From the NCBI RefSeq assembly GCF_002440555.1, contig NZ_DJUR01000034.1, positions 1-18,063 of the forward strand: 18,063 nt of DNA, given 5' to 3'. Below are positions 7,370 to 17,687 of this stretch, one piece after another (positions within the stretch are counted from its first letter, which is position 1; each line of letters begins with the position of its first letter). A program made the position numbers and the translations under genes. Below the pieces are notes generated by a model, which was not told where the DNA came from, did not search any database, and saw nothing but the letters and a program-made list of their open reading frames with translations. The stretch comes from Aerococcus sp. UBA6277. GTDB lineage: Bacteria; Bacillota; Bacilli; Lactobacillales; Aerococcaceae.

Positions 7370-9136
7370 TTAACCGTTCTCTTGCATTGCTTTTTCATAG
7401 AAGGCATCAATATCTTCAAAGTAGTGATCAAAATCAGCTATATTATCGTTTGAAGTAGTATATTTCATATTGATGACATCCGTGAAAATACTTGATTTGT
7501 TTAGATAAGACATTGGCATACCCCATTGGATCAATGATTTGGCCCGATGATGTAAGTATAAAATAACTTCCATCATTTTTTCCTGTTTAGCCATTGGTAC
7601 CGATGAGTCCACCTTATGGAAGGTGTTTTGTTGTAAGAAACCTTCACGGAAGACACGCGCAGTTTGTAAGACTAATTTTTGATGGTCAGGTAAGACATCA
7701 GAACCGATTAGTTTTACAACTTCCATTAATTGATCTTCTTCATGTAAAAGAGCCATCATTTCAGCACGGTTAGCCAGGAATTTTTCAGAAACGTTGGCAG
7801 TATACCAAGCACCTAAATCATCCACGTATTGACTATAAGAATTCATCCAGTTGATGGCAGGGTAGTGTCGTTTATGGGCAAGTTCTGAATCTAGTCCCCA
7901 GAAACAACGTACGAAACGTTTTGTGTTTTGGGTAACTGGCTCAGAGAAGTCCCCACCTTGAGGAGACACAGCACCGATAATCGATACTGAACCTTCAGAT
8001 TGGTTTAAGTTACGCATGTAACCAGCACGTTCATAGAAGGTAGCAATACGACTCGCTAAGTATGCAGGGAAACCTTCTTCAGCGGGCATTTCTTCAAGCC
8101 GACCAGATAACTCACGTAAAGCCTCTGCCCAACGAGAAGTTGAATCGGCCATGATCGCTACGTCATAACCCATATCACGGTAGTATTCAGCGATTGTTAA
8201 ACCTGTATAAATAGAGGCTTCACGGGCTGCTACCGGCATGTTAGAAGTGTTGGCAATTAAAACTGTACGTTCCATCAAAGGCGCATTTGAACGAGGGTCA
8301 ATCAATTTTGAAAAGTCTTCAAGTACTTCGGTCATTTCGTTCCCACGTTCACCACAACCAATGTAAACAATCACATCTGCATCAGCATATTTAGCAATCT
8401 GATGTTGCATAGTCGTTTTCCCAGTACCGAAACCACCAGGAATCGCAGCAGTACCACCTTTAGCGATAGGGAAGACTGAGTCGATAATCCGTTGACCTGT
8501 TACAAGAGGTGTAATTGACTCGAAACGAGAAGCAACAGGACGTGCTTGACGAATTGGCCATTCTTGATATGCTTTGATTTCATCAATGTCACCGTTGAAG
8601 CGACGAATTTTAACCAAAATATCTTCGATAGTGTAGTCCCCTTCAGCAACTACTTCTACGACTTCACCAACAGTTGTAGGTGGTACCAACACTTTATGAG
8701 TAACGGCGTTAGATTCTGGGATTTCGGCGATAATTCCACCACCAGAAACTTGGTCACCGACTTTAACAACTGGCTTCACGTGCCATAAGGTTGATTTATC
8801 AAGCGAATCTACTTGAACACCACGTTTGATCATGTATCCGGATTGTTTTTCAATTTCAACTAAAGGACGTTCAATACCATCATAGATATTGTTGATTAGA
8901 CCAGGGCCTAACTGCACTTTAATCGGCATTGTTGTTCCGTAAACGCGTTCTCCAGGACGAATACCAGCAGTTTCTTCGTACACCTGGATAGTGGTTTCTT
9001 GTTCATTGATGGAAATAACTTCCCCAACTAATTTGTCTTCCCCAACGTGGACCATTTCTTGCATGGATAAGTCGGTTGGACCAGCAATTTTAACGATTGG
9101 GCCCGAAATTGAATAAATTAAATTTTCGTTTGCCAT
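7370..9136 (-). CDS. ntpA: V-type ATPase catalytic subunit A
   Basis: This is the ATP-hydrolysing or -synthesising subunit of the V1 head. With the start at ATG 9136 the protein has 588 residues. The P-loop GGFGTGKT is at about 234-241, the catalytic-glutamate segment GCGERGNEM at about 260-268, then [12 protein letters not shown] and the [21 protein letters not shown] region. The bulge domain unique to A (about 110-190, with the GTVGEVV-like [10 protein letters not shown]) separates it from B and from F-type beta. The reading frame stays open back to 9175, and an ATG at 9145 also exists. AAGGAGG lies 12 bases before ATG 9136 but only three before ATG 9145, so the start is uncertain by three codons. 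The [13 protein letters not shown] start fits the family best. It begins one base after the ntpE stop, indicating translational coupling. Confidence 0.97.
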   Translation of the reverse strand: MANENLIYSISGPIVKIAGPTDLSMQEMVHVGEDKLVGEVISINEQETTIQVYEETAGIRPGERVYGTTMPIKVQLGPGLINNIYDGIERPLVEIEKQSGYMIKRGVQVDSLDKSTLWHVKPVVKVGDQVSGGGIIAEIPESNAVTHKVLVPPTTVGEVVEVVAEGDYTIEDILVKIRRFNGDIDEIKAYQEWPIRQARPVASRFESITPLVTGQRIIDSVFPIAKGGTAAIPGGFGTGKTTMQHQIAKYADADVIVYIGCGERGNEMTEVLEDFSKLIDPRSNAPLMERTVLIANTSNMPVAAREASIYTGLTIAEYYRDMGYDVAIMADSTSRWAEALRELSGRLEEMPAEEGFPAYLASRIATFYERAGYMRNLNQSEGSVSIIGAVSPQGGDFSEPVTQNTKRFVRCFWGLDSELAHKRHYPAINWMNSYSQYVDDLGAWYTANVSEKFLANRAEMMALLHEEDQLMEVVKLIGSDVLPDHQKLVLQTARVFREGFLQQNTFHKVDSSVPMAKQEKMMEVILYLHHRAKSLIQWGMPMSYLNKSSIFTDVINMKYTTSNDNIADFDHYFEDIDAFYEKAMQENG

Positions 9137-9137
9137 T

Positions 9138-9725
9138 CTAGTCATCAACCTCCTTGATAGTAAAGTTATCTTCAACGTTTGCTAATAGGGTAGAGAAAGA
9201 GTAGTCAATTAATACTTGACGGTCTTTCAAGACGCCACGGACGCCACCTAAAAACTCACGGTCTGAAATTTGAATATTTGCATTTGTTTCTTCTAATAAA
9301 GTTTCATGCAATCCTTGATCTGAATGGTTGATATAAACGACCAACTCTTCACGATTTTTTTCTGCATAGTCTTTTAAGTTATTAATCATCACAACTAATT
9401 GGTTGCGGTATTCATCTGTTTGCATGTAATTTTGAAGCGCATCGTTGAATTCAGCGAATAGAGATTTTTTCAACTTTTCTTCTTGTAAGTACAAGTCACG
9501 TTGTAAGTGAATTTGACTTTGAGAAATGTTTTTATTCAACTCTTTACGCATATCTTTTTTGGCGTTTTCAAATTTTGCATCAAACTCTTGATTTGTATTT
9601 TTCACAAATTCATCATAGTCTTTTTGCAAAGTTGCTTTGTATTGATTGACTTGTTCGTCAATAATATTTTGCGCTTGTTGGTTGACTTGCGTTTCAAAAT
9701 AAGCAAATTTATCTTCTAAATCCAT
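9138..9725 (-). CDS. ntpE: V-type ATPase subunit E (peripheral stalk)
   Basis: Subunit E pairs with the G/H-type stalk protein to form the peripheral stator that stops the head rotating. The 195-residue protein has a long, charged, coiled-coil N-terminal half (about 1-105, rich in Gln, Lys and Glu) and a compact C-terminal half. The latter carries NANIQISDREFLGGVRGVLKDRQ, which resembles the family's D..F.GG..... segment followed by FSTLL in the C-terminal domain. ATG 9725 is preceded by GGGAG with nine bases from GGAG to the start. It lies 12 bases after the subunit F stop and abuts ntpA. Sequence identity in this family is low, so assignment rests on coil pattern, length, the GG segment and operon position. 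Confidence 0.88.
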   Translation of the reverse strand: MDLEDKFAYFETQVNQQAQNIIDEQVNQYKATLQKDYDEFVKNTNQEFDAKFENAKKDMRKELNKNISQSQIHLQRDLYLQEEKLKKSLFAEFNDALQNYMQTDEYRNQLVVMINNLKDYAEKNREELVVYINHSDQGLHETLLEETNANIQISDREFLGGVRGVLKDRQVLIDYSFSTLLANVEDNFTIKEVDD

Positions 9726-9742
9726 TGCTTAAAACTCCCATT

Positions 9743-10047
9743 CTATAATTGGATACCGATTGCATGTTGAATTGTTTCTGCAATGGTATTGGTCGCATTT
9801 TGATATTCATTTGCACCTAAGACTGAAGTGATAAGTGGTGTTGCTTGGTTAAAGCGAACATCATTTACAAGGTCTTGATTGCTTTCAATTAGAGAAGGCG
9901 AAAGGTAAAGAATGCCTATACCTTTATTTGCTATTGCACGTTTAAAGGCAGGTTCAAATTCCGCAGACTTTACAATTTCACCTTCAATACCTACTAATCG
10001 CAATCCAGTCAAAGTGTCTAAGTTATCGCAGATTACGTAAGCTTTCA

Positions 10048-10048
<1 letters not shown>
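9743..10048 (-). CDS. ntpG: V-type ATPase subunit F (central stalk)
   Basis: Subunit F binds the D shaft and tunes ATPase activity. It is called NtpG in the Enterococcus hirae naming used here. The 101-residue length is normal. The N-terminal AYVICDNLDTLTGLRLVGIEGE follows the family pattern of a first strand, then a D..T..GFRLAG-type loop, and GIGILYLSPSLIE matches the central strand. The ATG shares one base with the ntpK stop codon (TAATG), and only a weak AGGT precedes it, so translation is probably coupled to ntpK. It lies before ntpE here, whereas in enterococcal and streptococcal operons the corresponding gene lies after ntpE and ntpC. Confidence 0.93.
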
Positions 10049-12463
<2,415 letters not shown>

Positions 12464-12467
<4 letters not shown>

Positions 12468-13507
12468 TGATTTAAACTCCTTTCTATAGGTGAAATGTTT
12501 TTATATGTAATTCGTTCGGTTAATTCTTCTAACATCAACAAAGCATGACGACTATCCTCTAAATAATTGATAATTGCGTACATAGATTTTGGTGCTCTAG
12601 TCGCAAGATGATGTTGTAAGGATCTTAAGAATTCTTCCTCATATTTTTGTAGGGATTCATCTGTTGATAAATGTTCAAAAATGTCACCATAACCAAGTTC
12701 AGCAACCGTAATTTCGAAGTTTCGAATATCAGGTGCTTGTAGCAATCGATCAACATACTCATCATTTAGGCGATAATGAGCATCCACTAGAGCAGAAGTC
12801 ACTTCGTTGTCACTTAATTGGTAGAGGAATTTCAAACGATAAATTGTAAAAATATTTAAGATATCAAAGCGGGCGCCGAATAGTCTTTTAAAACCTGTTA
12901 ATGACTCACCGGTTAGATATTTTTTACCGCCTTGCCAAATTTGTTGAATGACAAATTGGTCAAAAGCAATTTCGAATTCATAGCGCTCATAGTCATTTTG
13001 ACTAAATAAGTTACTATATTGTTGAAAAAAAGGTCCGTAAATGGTGTCAGCAAGTGCATCCACAACTGCTTTTACATCAGTTGCCATAATCAAATCTGTC
13101 GTTTTGAATCCGCGATTATCATCAAGATAATGGGTGATTGGACTCATGATGACGGTTGTTTCACCACGATTTACGACGGTTCTTAAGGTATGTTTGATAA
13201 ACCAAGCCTCAAAAAACATTGCATATCGCTTTAGGAAAGCACGTTGTTGTAAAGAGGCAAATCGATATATCTTTAAAAATTCAAAGAAATTGCCGTAATT
13301 AAGCATCAACTCAATATCTTCTCGCGAAGAGACATCAGTCTTTAGTAATTCTGCTGCCTTTTTGTAAGAAGGATTTTCAGTGATTAATGCGTACAATTCA
13401 TTTAATGTACGAACATCCCCATGAGCTTCAATTTTCTCACTAGTTAGTAAATGCTTCCGCATACCACGAATTTTTGTGTCTATAGCAGTATAGTTATCCA
13501 ATTTCAT
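12464..13507 (-). CDS. ntpC: V-type ATPase subunit C (central stalk to ring connector)
   Basis: Subunit C (homologue of eukaryotic d) is the funnel-shaped connector between the D/F shaft and the K ring. The 347-residue protein is helical throughout, with the family's opening NYTAIDTKIRGMRKHLL, the characteristic FEAWFIKHTLRTVVNRG segment in the first third and the closing APKSMYAIINYLEDSRHALLML. Length is close to the usual 330-350. The start is uncertain. ATG 13507 lies only three bases after GGAG; an in-frame TTG at 13516 and a TTG at 13501 (nine bases after GGAG) are alternatives. All overlap the end of the upstream stalk gene, so coupling is expected. Placement before ntpI is unusual, as ntpC usually lies between ntpE and the subunit F gene. 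Confidence 0.93.
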
Positions 13508-13823
13508 CGACTCCAAGCTTTGTTACTTTTTCCATGAACTCGTCTACATAAAGCCCGTGTTCATTGTCAAGAATATCTTGAATGCGTTGCATTTTACGGG
13601 AAAATTTGGCATTAAGATTACGAGAAGTTTCATAGTCCTCAGAACTAAACGATTCTCTTGCTGTTTCGATTTTTTTAGCATAAGCATCATTAGCCGCTTG
13701 TAAAAAATCACGTTTCTTATCATCAAAAGATCTTTTAATTTTCATTTTTTGATCTTGAACCGTATTCTCTGCACTTTTAGCCGCATTTTCAATTTCATAT
13801 AAACGATTTACGATGTCATCCAT
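13494..13823 (-). CDS. ntpF: V-type ATPase peripheral stalk subunit (G/H type, NtpF-like)
   Basis: This small, highly charged protein of 109 residues is predicted to be almost entirely coiled coil, rich in Lys, Glu, Asp, Ala and Arg, with no membrane segment or signal. Its position as first gene of a V-ATPase operon matches NtpF of Enterococcus hirae (about 107 residues) and the G/H stalk proteins of Thermus and archaea, which pair with subunit E. Identity is poorly conserved in this family, so length, coil character and operon position carry the call. ATG 13823 follows GGGAGGG with seven bases between, and the operon promoter lies about 50 bases upstream. Its end overlaps ntpC. Confidence 0.82.
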   Translation of the reverse strand: MDDIVNRLYEIENAAKSAENTVQDQKMKIKRSFDDKKRDFLQAANDAYAKKIETARESFSSEDYETSRNLNAKFSRKMQRIQDILDNEHGLYVDEFMEKVTKLGVDEIG

Positions 13824-13870
13824 TGCAGTTCCCTCCCTTTTTTTAGTGCCATTTTTATGACCTAACTTAA

Positions 13871-13879
13871 ATTATATCA
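13871..13879 (-). promoter_or_regulatory. Extended -10 promoter of the V-ATPase operon
   Basis: On the minus strand TGATATAAT gives a perfect -10 (13871-13876) with TGn (13877-13879), 48 bases before the first start codon. No good -35 is present at 16-18 bases; the spacer is an A/T run. The same nine bases form the -10 of the penicillin-binding protein and yebC promoters in this window. Confidence 0.65.
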
Positions 13880-13916
13880 TTTCAAAAAAAATTCAAAATT
13901 AAAACGGGGGCCTATC

Positions 13917-13959
13917 ATGCAAAAGTGCGCAAAATTTTGAGGTACGCTTTTTTTTGCAT
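13917..13959. repeat. Inverted repeat in the V-ATPase/comG divergent region
   Basis: ATGCAAAA (13917-13924) is repeated in inverted form as TTTTGCAT (13952-13959). The interior can also fold: GTGCGC (13925-13930) pairs imperfectly with GTACGC (13942-13947) around an AAAATTTTGAG loop, running into eight T residues on the plus strand. It could be an operator shared by both operons, or a weak plus-strand terminator/attenuator before comGA. The sequence alone does not decide. Confidence 0.4.
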
Positions 13960-13997
13960 ATTATTTTAATTTCGTAAGCTACTTTTCAAGAATTCTT

Positions 13998-14003
13998 CGT
14001 ATA
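13998..14003 (+). promoter_or_regulatory. Possible competence sigma-factor (SigX-type) box before comGA
   Basis: CGTATA preceded by TTCTT differs by one base from CGAATA, the core of the SigX/ComX box that drives late competence genes in streptococci. It lies 36 bases before the comGA start, at a position suited to a -10. No convincing vegetative promoter with a good -35 is seen here. The match is short and could be chance. Confidence 0.3.
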
Positions 14004-14038
14004 AATTATATGACCTGAAAATAAATGGAGGTGGTAGG

Positions 14039-15067
14039 TTGAAAGAAATGATAGACAAGATGATTTCGATGGCGATATTTAAACGGTCCGATGATATCCA
14101 CATTCTCCCAGAAGGACAGAAGTATCATATTTTTCTAAGAGACGGTCATCAATTAATATTGCAGGAAACCCTTGAATTTGAAACAGGGAGTCAGTTGATT
14201 AGGTTGTTAAAGTACATGGCAAATATGGATGTAGGTGAGAAACGTATGCCCCAAGATGGTGCTATTGTCTATGACCTGGCAGACGACAAAATCGAATTGC
14301 GATTATCGTCAATCTCTAATTATCTCATGCATGAATCTTTAGTTATCCGTGTTTTCCATGACAAGGTGACCAGTGATTTTAAATCCAATCACATGAATCA
14401 AGCAGCTTATGACACTATGAACAAATATATGAAGCGCAAAAGTGGTTTGATAATATTTTCAGGCCCAGTTTCTTCTGGGAAAACAACGACCATTTATCAA
14501 CTGCTCAGGAATGCCTATCAAGAAAAAGCCAGTCAAGTTATTACCATCGAAGAGCCCATTGAAATTAAAGAACCCGCTTTTTTGCAAACTGAAGTCAATG
14601 AAAAGGCGGATATTACTTATGACCGTTTGCTGACGGCTAGTTTGCGTCACCATCCTGATATTATTCTAATTGGTGAAATCAGAAGTGAAGAAACAGCCAA
14701 AATGGTAATCCGCGCTTCACTGACTGGTCATCTGGTTTTAGCCACTATTCATGCTAAGAATACTTTTGGTGTTATCGGACGATTGAAAGAATTAGGGATC
14801 ACTAACGAACAATTGGTCCAGACCTTATTATTAGTTGTTGCTCAAAGGTTAGTCCCTCTTGTTCTTGATCCAGAAATTATTGCAACTGAGAAGTTAGCCT
14901 TATTTGAGTTACTACACGGTGACCAGCTGAGTAGTTTCGTTTTAAATCAAAGCTATCCAAATGATTTTAAATCACTAAATCTACTATTAAAGGAGGCTTA
15001 TGATCATGGCTACATCACCCAGTCCATCATGGAAGAATATCAACTGGAAACAATTAGCGAACACTGA
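14039..15067 (+). CDS. comGA: ComGA, transformation pseudopilus assembly ATPase
   Basis: This is the cytoplasmic secretion ATPase (GspE/PilB family) that powers assembly of the competence pseudopilus for DNA uptake. The 342-residue protein has a short N-terminal region with SDDIHILPEG (17-26), Walker A GPVSSGKT (142-149), the Asp box ITIEEPIE (168-175), Walker B DIILIGEIR (207-215) and the His box around LATIHAKNT (234-242), then AQRLVP. It lacks the CXXC zinc motif of larger PilB proteins, as usual for ComGA. The start is TTG at 14039, seven bases after GGAGG (14027-14031); the ATG at 14048 is too far from it. It is the first gene of the comG operon, divergent from the V-ATPase, and its end overlaps comGB by 62 bases. 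Confidence 0.96.
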   Translation: MKEMIDKMISMAIFKRSDDIHILPEGQKYHIFLRDGHQLILQETLEFETGSQLIRLLKYMANMDVGEKRMPQDGAIVYDLADDKIELRLSSISNYLMHESLVIRVFHDKVTSDFKSNHMNQAAYDTMNKYMKRKSGLIIFSGPVSSGKTTTIYQLLRNAYQEKASQVITIEEPIEIKEPAFLQTEVNEKADITYDRLLTASLRHHPDIILIGEIRSEETAKMVIRASLTGHLVLATIHAKNTFGVIGRLKELGITNEQLVQTLLLVVAQRLVPLVLDPEIIATEKLALFELLHGDQLSSFVLNQSYPNDFKSLNLLLKEAYDHGYITQSIMEEYQLETISEH

Positions 15068-16085
15068 AATTACTAGCACTTGGCAACCGCATTTACAGGC
15101 GACTGTACTTTTATATATCGCAGAAATGCTTCAAGAAGGTTTTCCGATGCTTGAAATATTTTCTTTCTTAAAGACTATTTTCCCTAAGCAGGAAGTGACT
15201 TTTGGCAAAATGGCAGCCGGTTTCTCATCTGGCCAGTATTTTTACCAAGTTATACATGAAATGAAAATTAAGGGTAACGTAGCATATCAAATTCAAGTAG
15301 CAGAAGCTTACGGCAATTTTGGTATAGGGCTAGAAACGATTGCTAAGTACATTCAAGAACGTGATCAACAGATGCAAAAGTTAAAAGTGGTGATGCTTTA
15401 TCCAATTGCTTTAATGGTATTGATGATTGGCATGTTATTTGGCTTGCGCATATTTCTTTTGCCACAATTGGCTTCTATGTCAGTAGGTGAGGGACAGGGG
15501 TTACTGAGTTATCTATTGATTTTCTTACAAGAGTTGCACTGGATAATGATAGGATTTTTAATTTTGCTGTTAGTCATACTCATCATCTATCTTATATGGA
15601 GGAAGCAAACTAATCCATTAGTAAGAGCAAGGTTATATGTCAAATTACCAATGGTTGGGAAATTATTTAGGCTCTATTACACTCAGTTTTTTGCTTATGA
15701 ATTTAGCCAACTATTTAAAATAGGCTATTCAGTACGGCAAATTACCGAGTCATTAATTAAACAAAAAGAAGTTGCATTCTTACAAGCCTTTGGTGAGTAC
15801 TTAGACGAAAGATATTATCAAGGTGTGTCATTTGCGGATAGTTTGATAGCTGCCGATGTGTTCACCCGTGAATTTCCAGCAATAGTTATTCAGGGAGAAT
15901 TATTAAATCAATTGGCGATTAAGACAAGGTTATATAGTCAGAGGGTTTTAAGGCTTTTGTATCAAACGATTGACCAACAGATAAAGATAGCACAATCCAT
16001 TTTGTTTTTGAGTGTTGCAATCTGTGTGGTCTTGGTTTACTTAATTTTAATGTTACCAATGTTAACGATGTTAGAAACAATCTAA
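15006..16085 (+). CDS. comGB: ComGB, pseudopilus inner-membrane platform protein
   Basis: ComGB (GspF/PilC family) is the polytopic membrane platform on which ComGA acts. The protein has 359 residues from ATG 15006. Hydrophobic segments lie at about 129-153, 178-198 and 330-352. The two T2SF-type helical repeats show the first as LYIAEMLQEGFPMLEIFSFL (36-55) and the second as EFSQLFKIGYSVRQITESL (232-250). GELLNQLA near 297-304 matches the conserved glycine-glutamate element. AGGAGG (14991-14996) is nine bases before ATG 15006 and only three before the in-frame ATG 15000, so 15006 is preferred. The first ~25 residues are polar and entirely encoded within the comGA 3' end, making this an unusually long overlap. 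Confidence 0.93.
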   Translation: MATSPSPSWKNINWKQLANTEITSTWQPHLQATVLLYIAEMLQEGFPMLEIFSFLKTIFPKQEVTFGKMAAGFSSGQYFYQVIHEMKIKGNVAYQIQVAEAYGNFGIGLETIAKYIQERDQQMQKLKVVMLYPIALMVLMIGMLFGLRIFLLPQLASMSVGEGQGLLSYLLIFLQELHWIMIGFLILLLVILIIYLIWRKQTNPLVRARLYVKLPMVGKLFRLYYTQFFAYEFSQLFKIGYSVRQITESLIKQKEVAFLQAFGEYLDERYYQGVSFADSLIAADVFTREFPAIVIQGELLNQLAIKTRLYSQRVLRLLYQTIDQQIKIAQSILFLSVAICVVLVYLILMLPMLTMLETI

Positions 16086-16097
16086 GGAGGAATTATC

Positions 16098-16415
16098 ATG
16101 AAAAAAGTATTGGTTAATTTTATTCGAAAGCGTCGTAGAAAAGAAGGTTTTACGCTTATAGAAATGGTTCTGGTCTTATTTATTGTGGCAGCCTTGTTAC
16201 TTATAATTATACCAAACATGTCCGAGCAAACAAAAAATGTAGAGTCTAAAACTAACGCAGCTTTAGTCGAAACGGTTGAAACACAGATGGAATTATATTT
16301 ACTAGACCATGATGAAGCAAGTGTCACGGCGGAAGTACTAGCAAACGAAGGTTATATCACCAAGGATCAATTAGAAAAATATAATGCTATTCCAAAAGAA
16401 GCTGTTACCCCTTAG
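16098..16415 (+). CDS. comGC: ComGC, major competence pseudopilin
   Basis: ComGC is the main subunit of the competence pseudopilus. The 105-residue prepilin has a basic leader (FIRKRRRKEG), the prepilin peptidase site EG/FTLIEM with cleavage after G17, glutamate at mature position 5 (E22) and a hydrophobic helix to about residue 40. The predicted soluble domain is short and helical (VETQMELYLLDHDEA ... EGYITKDQLEKYN), as in Bacillus and streptococcal ComGC. No cysteine is present. AAGGAGG (16084-16090) overlaps the comGB stop and is seven bases from ATG 16098. The prepilin peptidase ComC is not in the window. Confidence 0.96.
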   Translation: MKKVLVNFIRKRRRKEGFTLIEMVLVLFIVAALLLIIIPNMSEQTKNVESKTNAALVETVETQMELYLLDHDEASVTAEVLANEGYITKDQLEKYNAIPKEAVTP

Positions 16416-16453
16416 GAATTATTACGACATCATTTTAAGAGGAGTAGATTTTG

Positions 16454-16903
16454 ATGAAAAAACATAAAAAGAAGTCGGGATTTACTCTTCTGGAAATGAT
16501 ACTTGTTTTATTTGCACTGTCATTATCATTAATACTTGCGGTCCCATATGCAAAAGACGCTATTGTTCGCTATGAATCAAAAGTAATGATGCGTAATGTC
16601 ATGCAACACTTTGAATACGTGCATAAAATGACAATAGTTAGGAAAGGTATTCATTTTGTGACTTTTTCTGGCAATACAGTGGAATTTCGAGCTGATCTAT
16701 TACGGCCTTCACCAGGAGATACGACGTTTGTGTTTCCAAAAGAATCGAAGTTTGTGCATTATAAAAGATTTGAGTTTTCCACGTCAGGAACTGTCGGACC
16801 ACAAACGATAACCTTAAAAACACCAACGAAGTATTATGCAATTGTTTATCAATTTTCCGGAGGGCGTTATGTTATTGAAGAAAAGGAGCCAATTGATTCA
16901 TAA
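16454..16903 (+). CDS. comGD: ComGD, minor competence pseudopilin
   Basis: This 149-residue prepilin-like protein has a short lysine-rich leader (MKKHKKKSG), cleavage predicted at SG/FTLLEM after G9, Glu at mature position 5 and a hydrophobic N-terminal helix ending near residue 35. The C-terminal domain is beta-rich, with alternating hydrophobic residues (TVEFRADLL, KTPTKYYAIVYQF, GGRYVIEEKE), resembling GspH-type ComGD. GGAG (16441-16444) is nine bases before ATG 16454; a TTG directly before it (16451) is an equally spaced alternative. It lies 38 bases after comGC, the largest gap in the operon. Confidence 0.92.
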   Translation: MKKHKKKSGFTLLEMILVLFALSLSLILAVPYAKDAIVRYESKVMMRNVMQHFEYVHKMTIVRKGIHFVTFSGNTVEFRADLLRPSPGDTTFVFPKESKFVHYKRFEFSTSGTVGPQTITLKTPTKYYAIVYQFSGGRYVIEEKEPIDS

Positions 16904-17189
16904 TGCTAATAATAAAAAGGGGAAGCATGGGTTTATGCTCATCGAATCTATCATTGGACTGTCTTTAATGGGGGCTATGGTCCTCCTCCTTGTCATAAAC
17001 CAGCAGATGCAACTTGAAAACCTGAGACGAAGTGAAAAGGCCTTAAGCCAGAGTCGGGAACAGTTTCATCAATTAAATGCTGTTCAATTTGGAGCAAGCA
17101 TACATGAAGAGATAGAAATCAATCTGGAAGAAGGCAAATTGGAGGATCAGCGGAATGGTTTTTTCACAGAATTTAAGATTCAAGAATAA
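16869..17189 (+). CDS. comGE: ComGE, minor competence pseudopilin
   Basis: This 106-residue prepilin-like protein has a basic leader (KKRSQLIHNANNKKGKHG), a predicted cleavage HG/FMLIES after G21 with Glu at mature position 5, and a hydrophobic helix (IIGLSLMGAMVLLLVI). The remainder is a charged, glutamine- and glutamate-rich helical stretch, as in other ComGE proteins. The start is uncertain: GGAGGG (16859-16864) is four bases from ATG 16869, while an in-frame TTG near 16890 follows AAAAGGAG at similar distance. With ATG 16869 it overlaps comGD by 35 bases. Assignment as ComGE rests mainly on its prepilin leader and fifth position in the operon. Confidence 0.88.
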   Translation: MLLKKRSQLIHNANNKKGKHGFMLIESIIGLSLMGAMVLLLVINQQMQLENLRRSEKALSQSREQFHQLNAVQFGASIHEEIEINLEEGKLEDQRNGFFTEFKIQE

Positions 17190-17685
17190 ATTAAATAGGC
17201 GAAAGTTAAAGCTGACAATGTTAAATCTAAATATGTCAAATATGATTAATAAAAGATCCGGATTTACTTTATTGGAAATGGTTTACGGGCTATTTTTCTA
17301 TGCTCTTGTTCAATTTACCTTTCTGGCTGTTATAGGAACAGAGATGAATATATATAGCCGATATGAAGTAATGACCTACGATGACTTTGATATTTTCTCT
17401 AACCAATTTTTGACAGACCATACGCAAACGGAACAAGTTAGATATACTGCAAATACCCTTTCTCTCAAAGAAAATAATAAGGTCGGTACTTACAGCTTTT
17501 ATAAAGATAGCAATGGGAACTCTTGGATTAGATATTCTTTAAACGGTGGGTACGAGCCACAAATTCCAAACGCTACTGATCTCACGATCCAAGAATTAGA
17601 TAATGGGAACTTCCTGTTTAAAGTGAGGCTATTCGATGGTAAGGATTATAAAATCCTTTTACCTTTAGTAAAGAAGGGTAAATAA
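17155..17685 (+). CDS. comGF: ComGF, minor competence pseudopilin with long leader
   Basis: ComGF is a minor pseudopilin thought to act in the pilus-tip complex. The 176-residue protein has a predicted cleavage RSG/FTLLEM after G36 and glutamate at mature position 5, then an aromatic-rich hydrophobic helix (VYGLFFYALVQFTFLAVI). The beta-rich domain contains VGTYSFYKDSNGNSWIRY, matching the ComGF pattern of a loop before a tyrosine strand. The start ATG 17155 has GGAGG nine bases upstream (17141-17145), which implies a 36-residue basic leader. A shorter start at 17233 would give a normal leader but has no ribosome binding site. The front overlaps comGE by 35 bases. Confidence 0.9.
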   Translation: MVFSQNLRFKNKLNRRKLKLTMLNLNMSNMINKRSGFTLLEMVYGLFFYALVQFTFLAVIGTEMNIYSRYEVMTYDDFDIFSNQFLTDHTQTEQVRYTANTLSLKENNKVGTYSFYKDSNGNSWIRYSLNGGYEPQIPNATDLTIQELDNGNFLFKVRLFDGKDYKILLPLVKKGK

Positions 17686-17687
17686 TA

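Noticed and set aside
7370..9175. An N-terminal extension of NtpA starting at 9175
   Set aside because: The extra residues lie inside the ntpE coding end and precede the family's normal N-terminus; the ribosome binding site points to 9145 or 9136.
13544..13726. A 60-codon minus-strand frame inside the stalk subunit gene
   Set aside because: It is out of frame with the supported gene, is Met/Leu-rich without a domain, and lacks a ribosome binding site.
13931..13938. AAAATTTT upstream of comGA as a ComK box
   Set aside because: ComK boxes are AAAA-N5-TTTT pairs at defined spacing. Here there is no spacer and no second half, and ComK control is not typical outside Bacillus and relatives.
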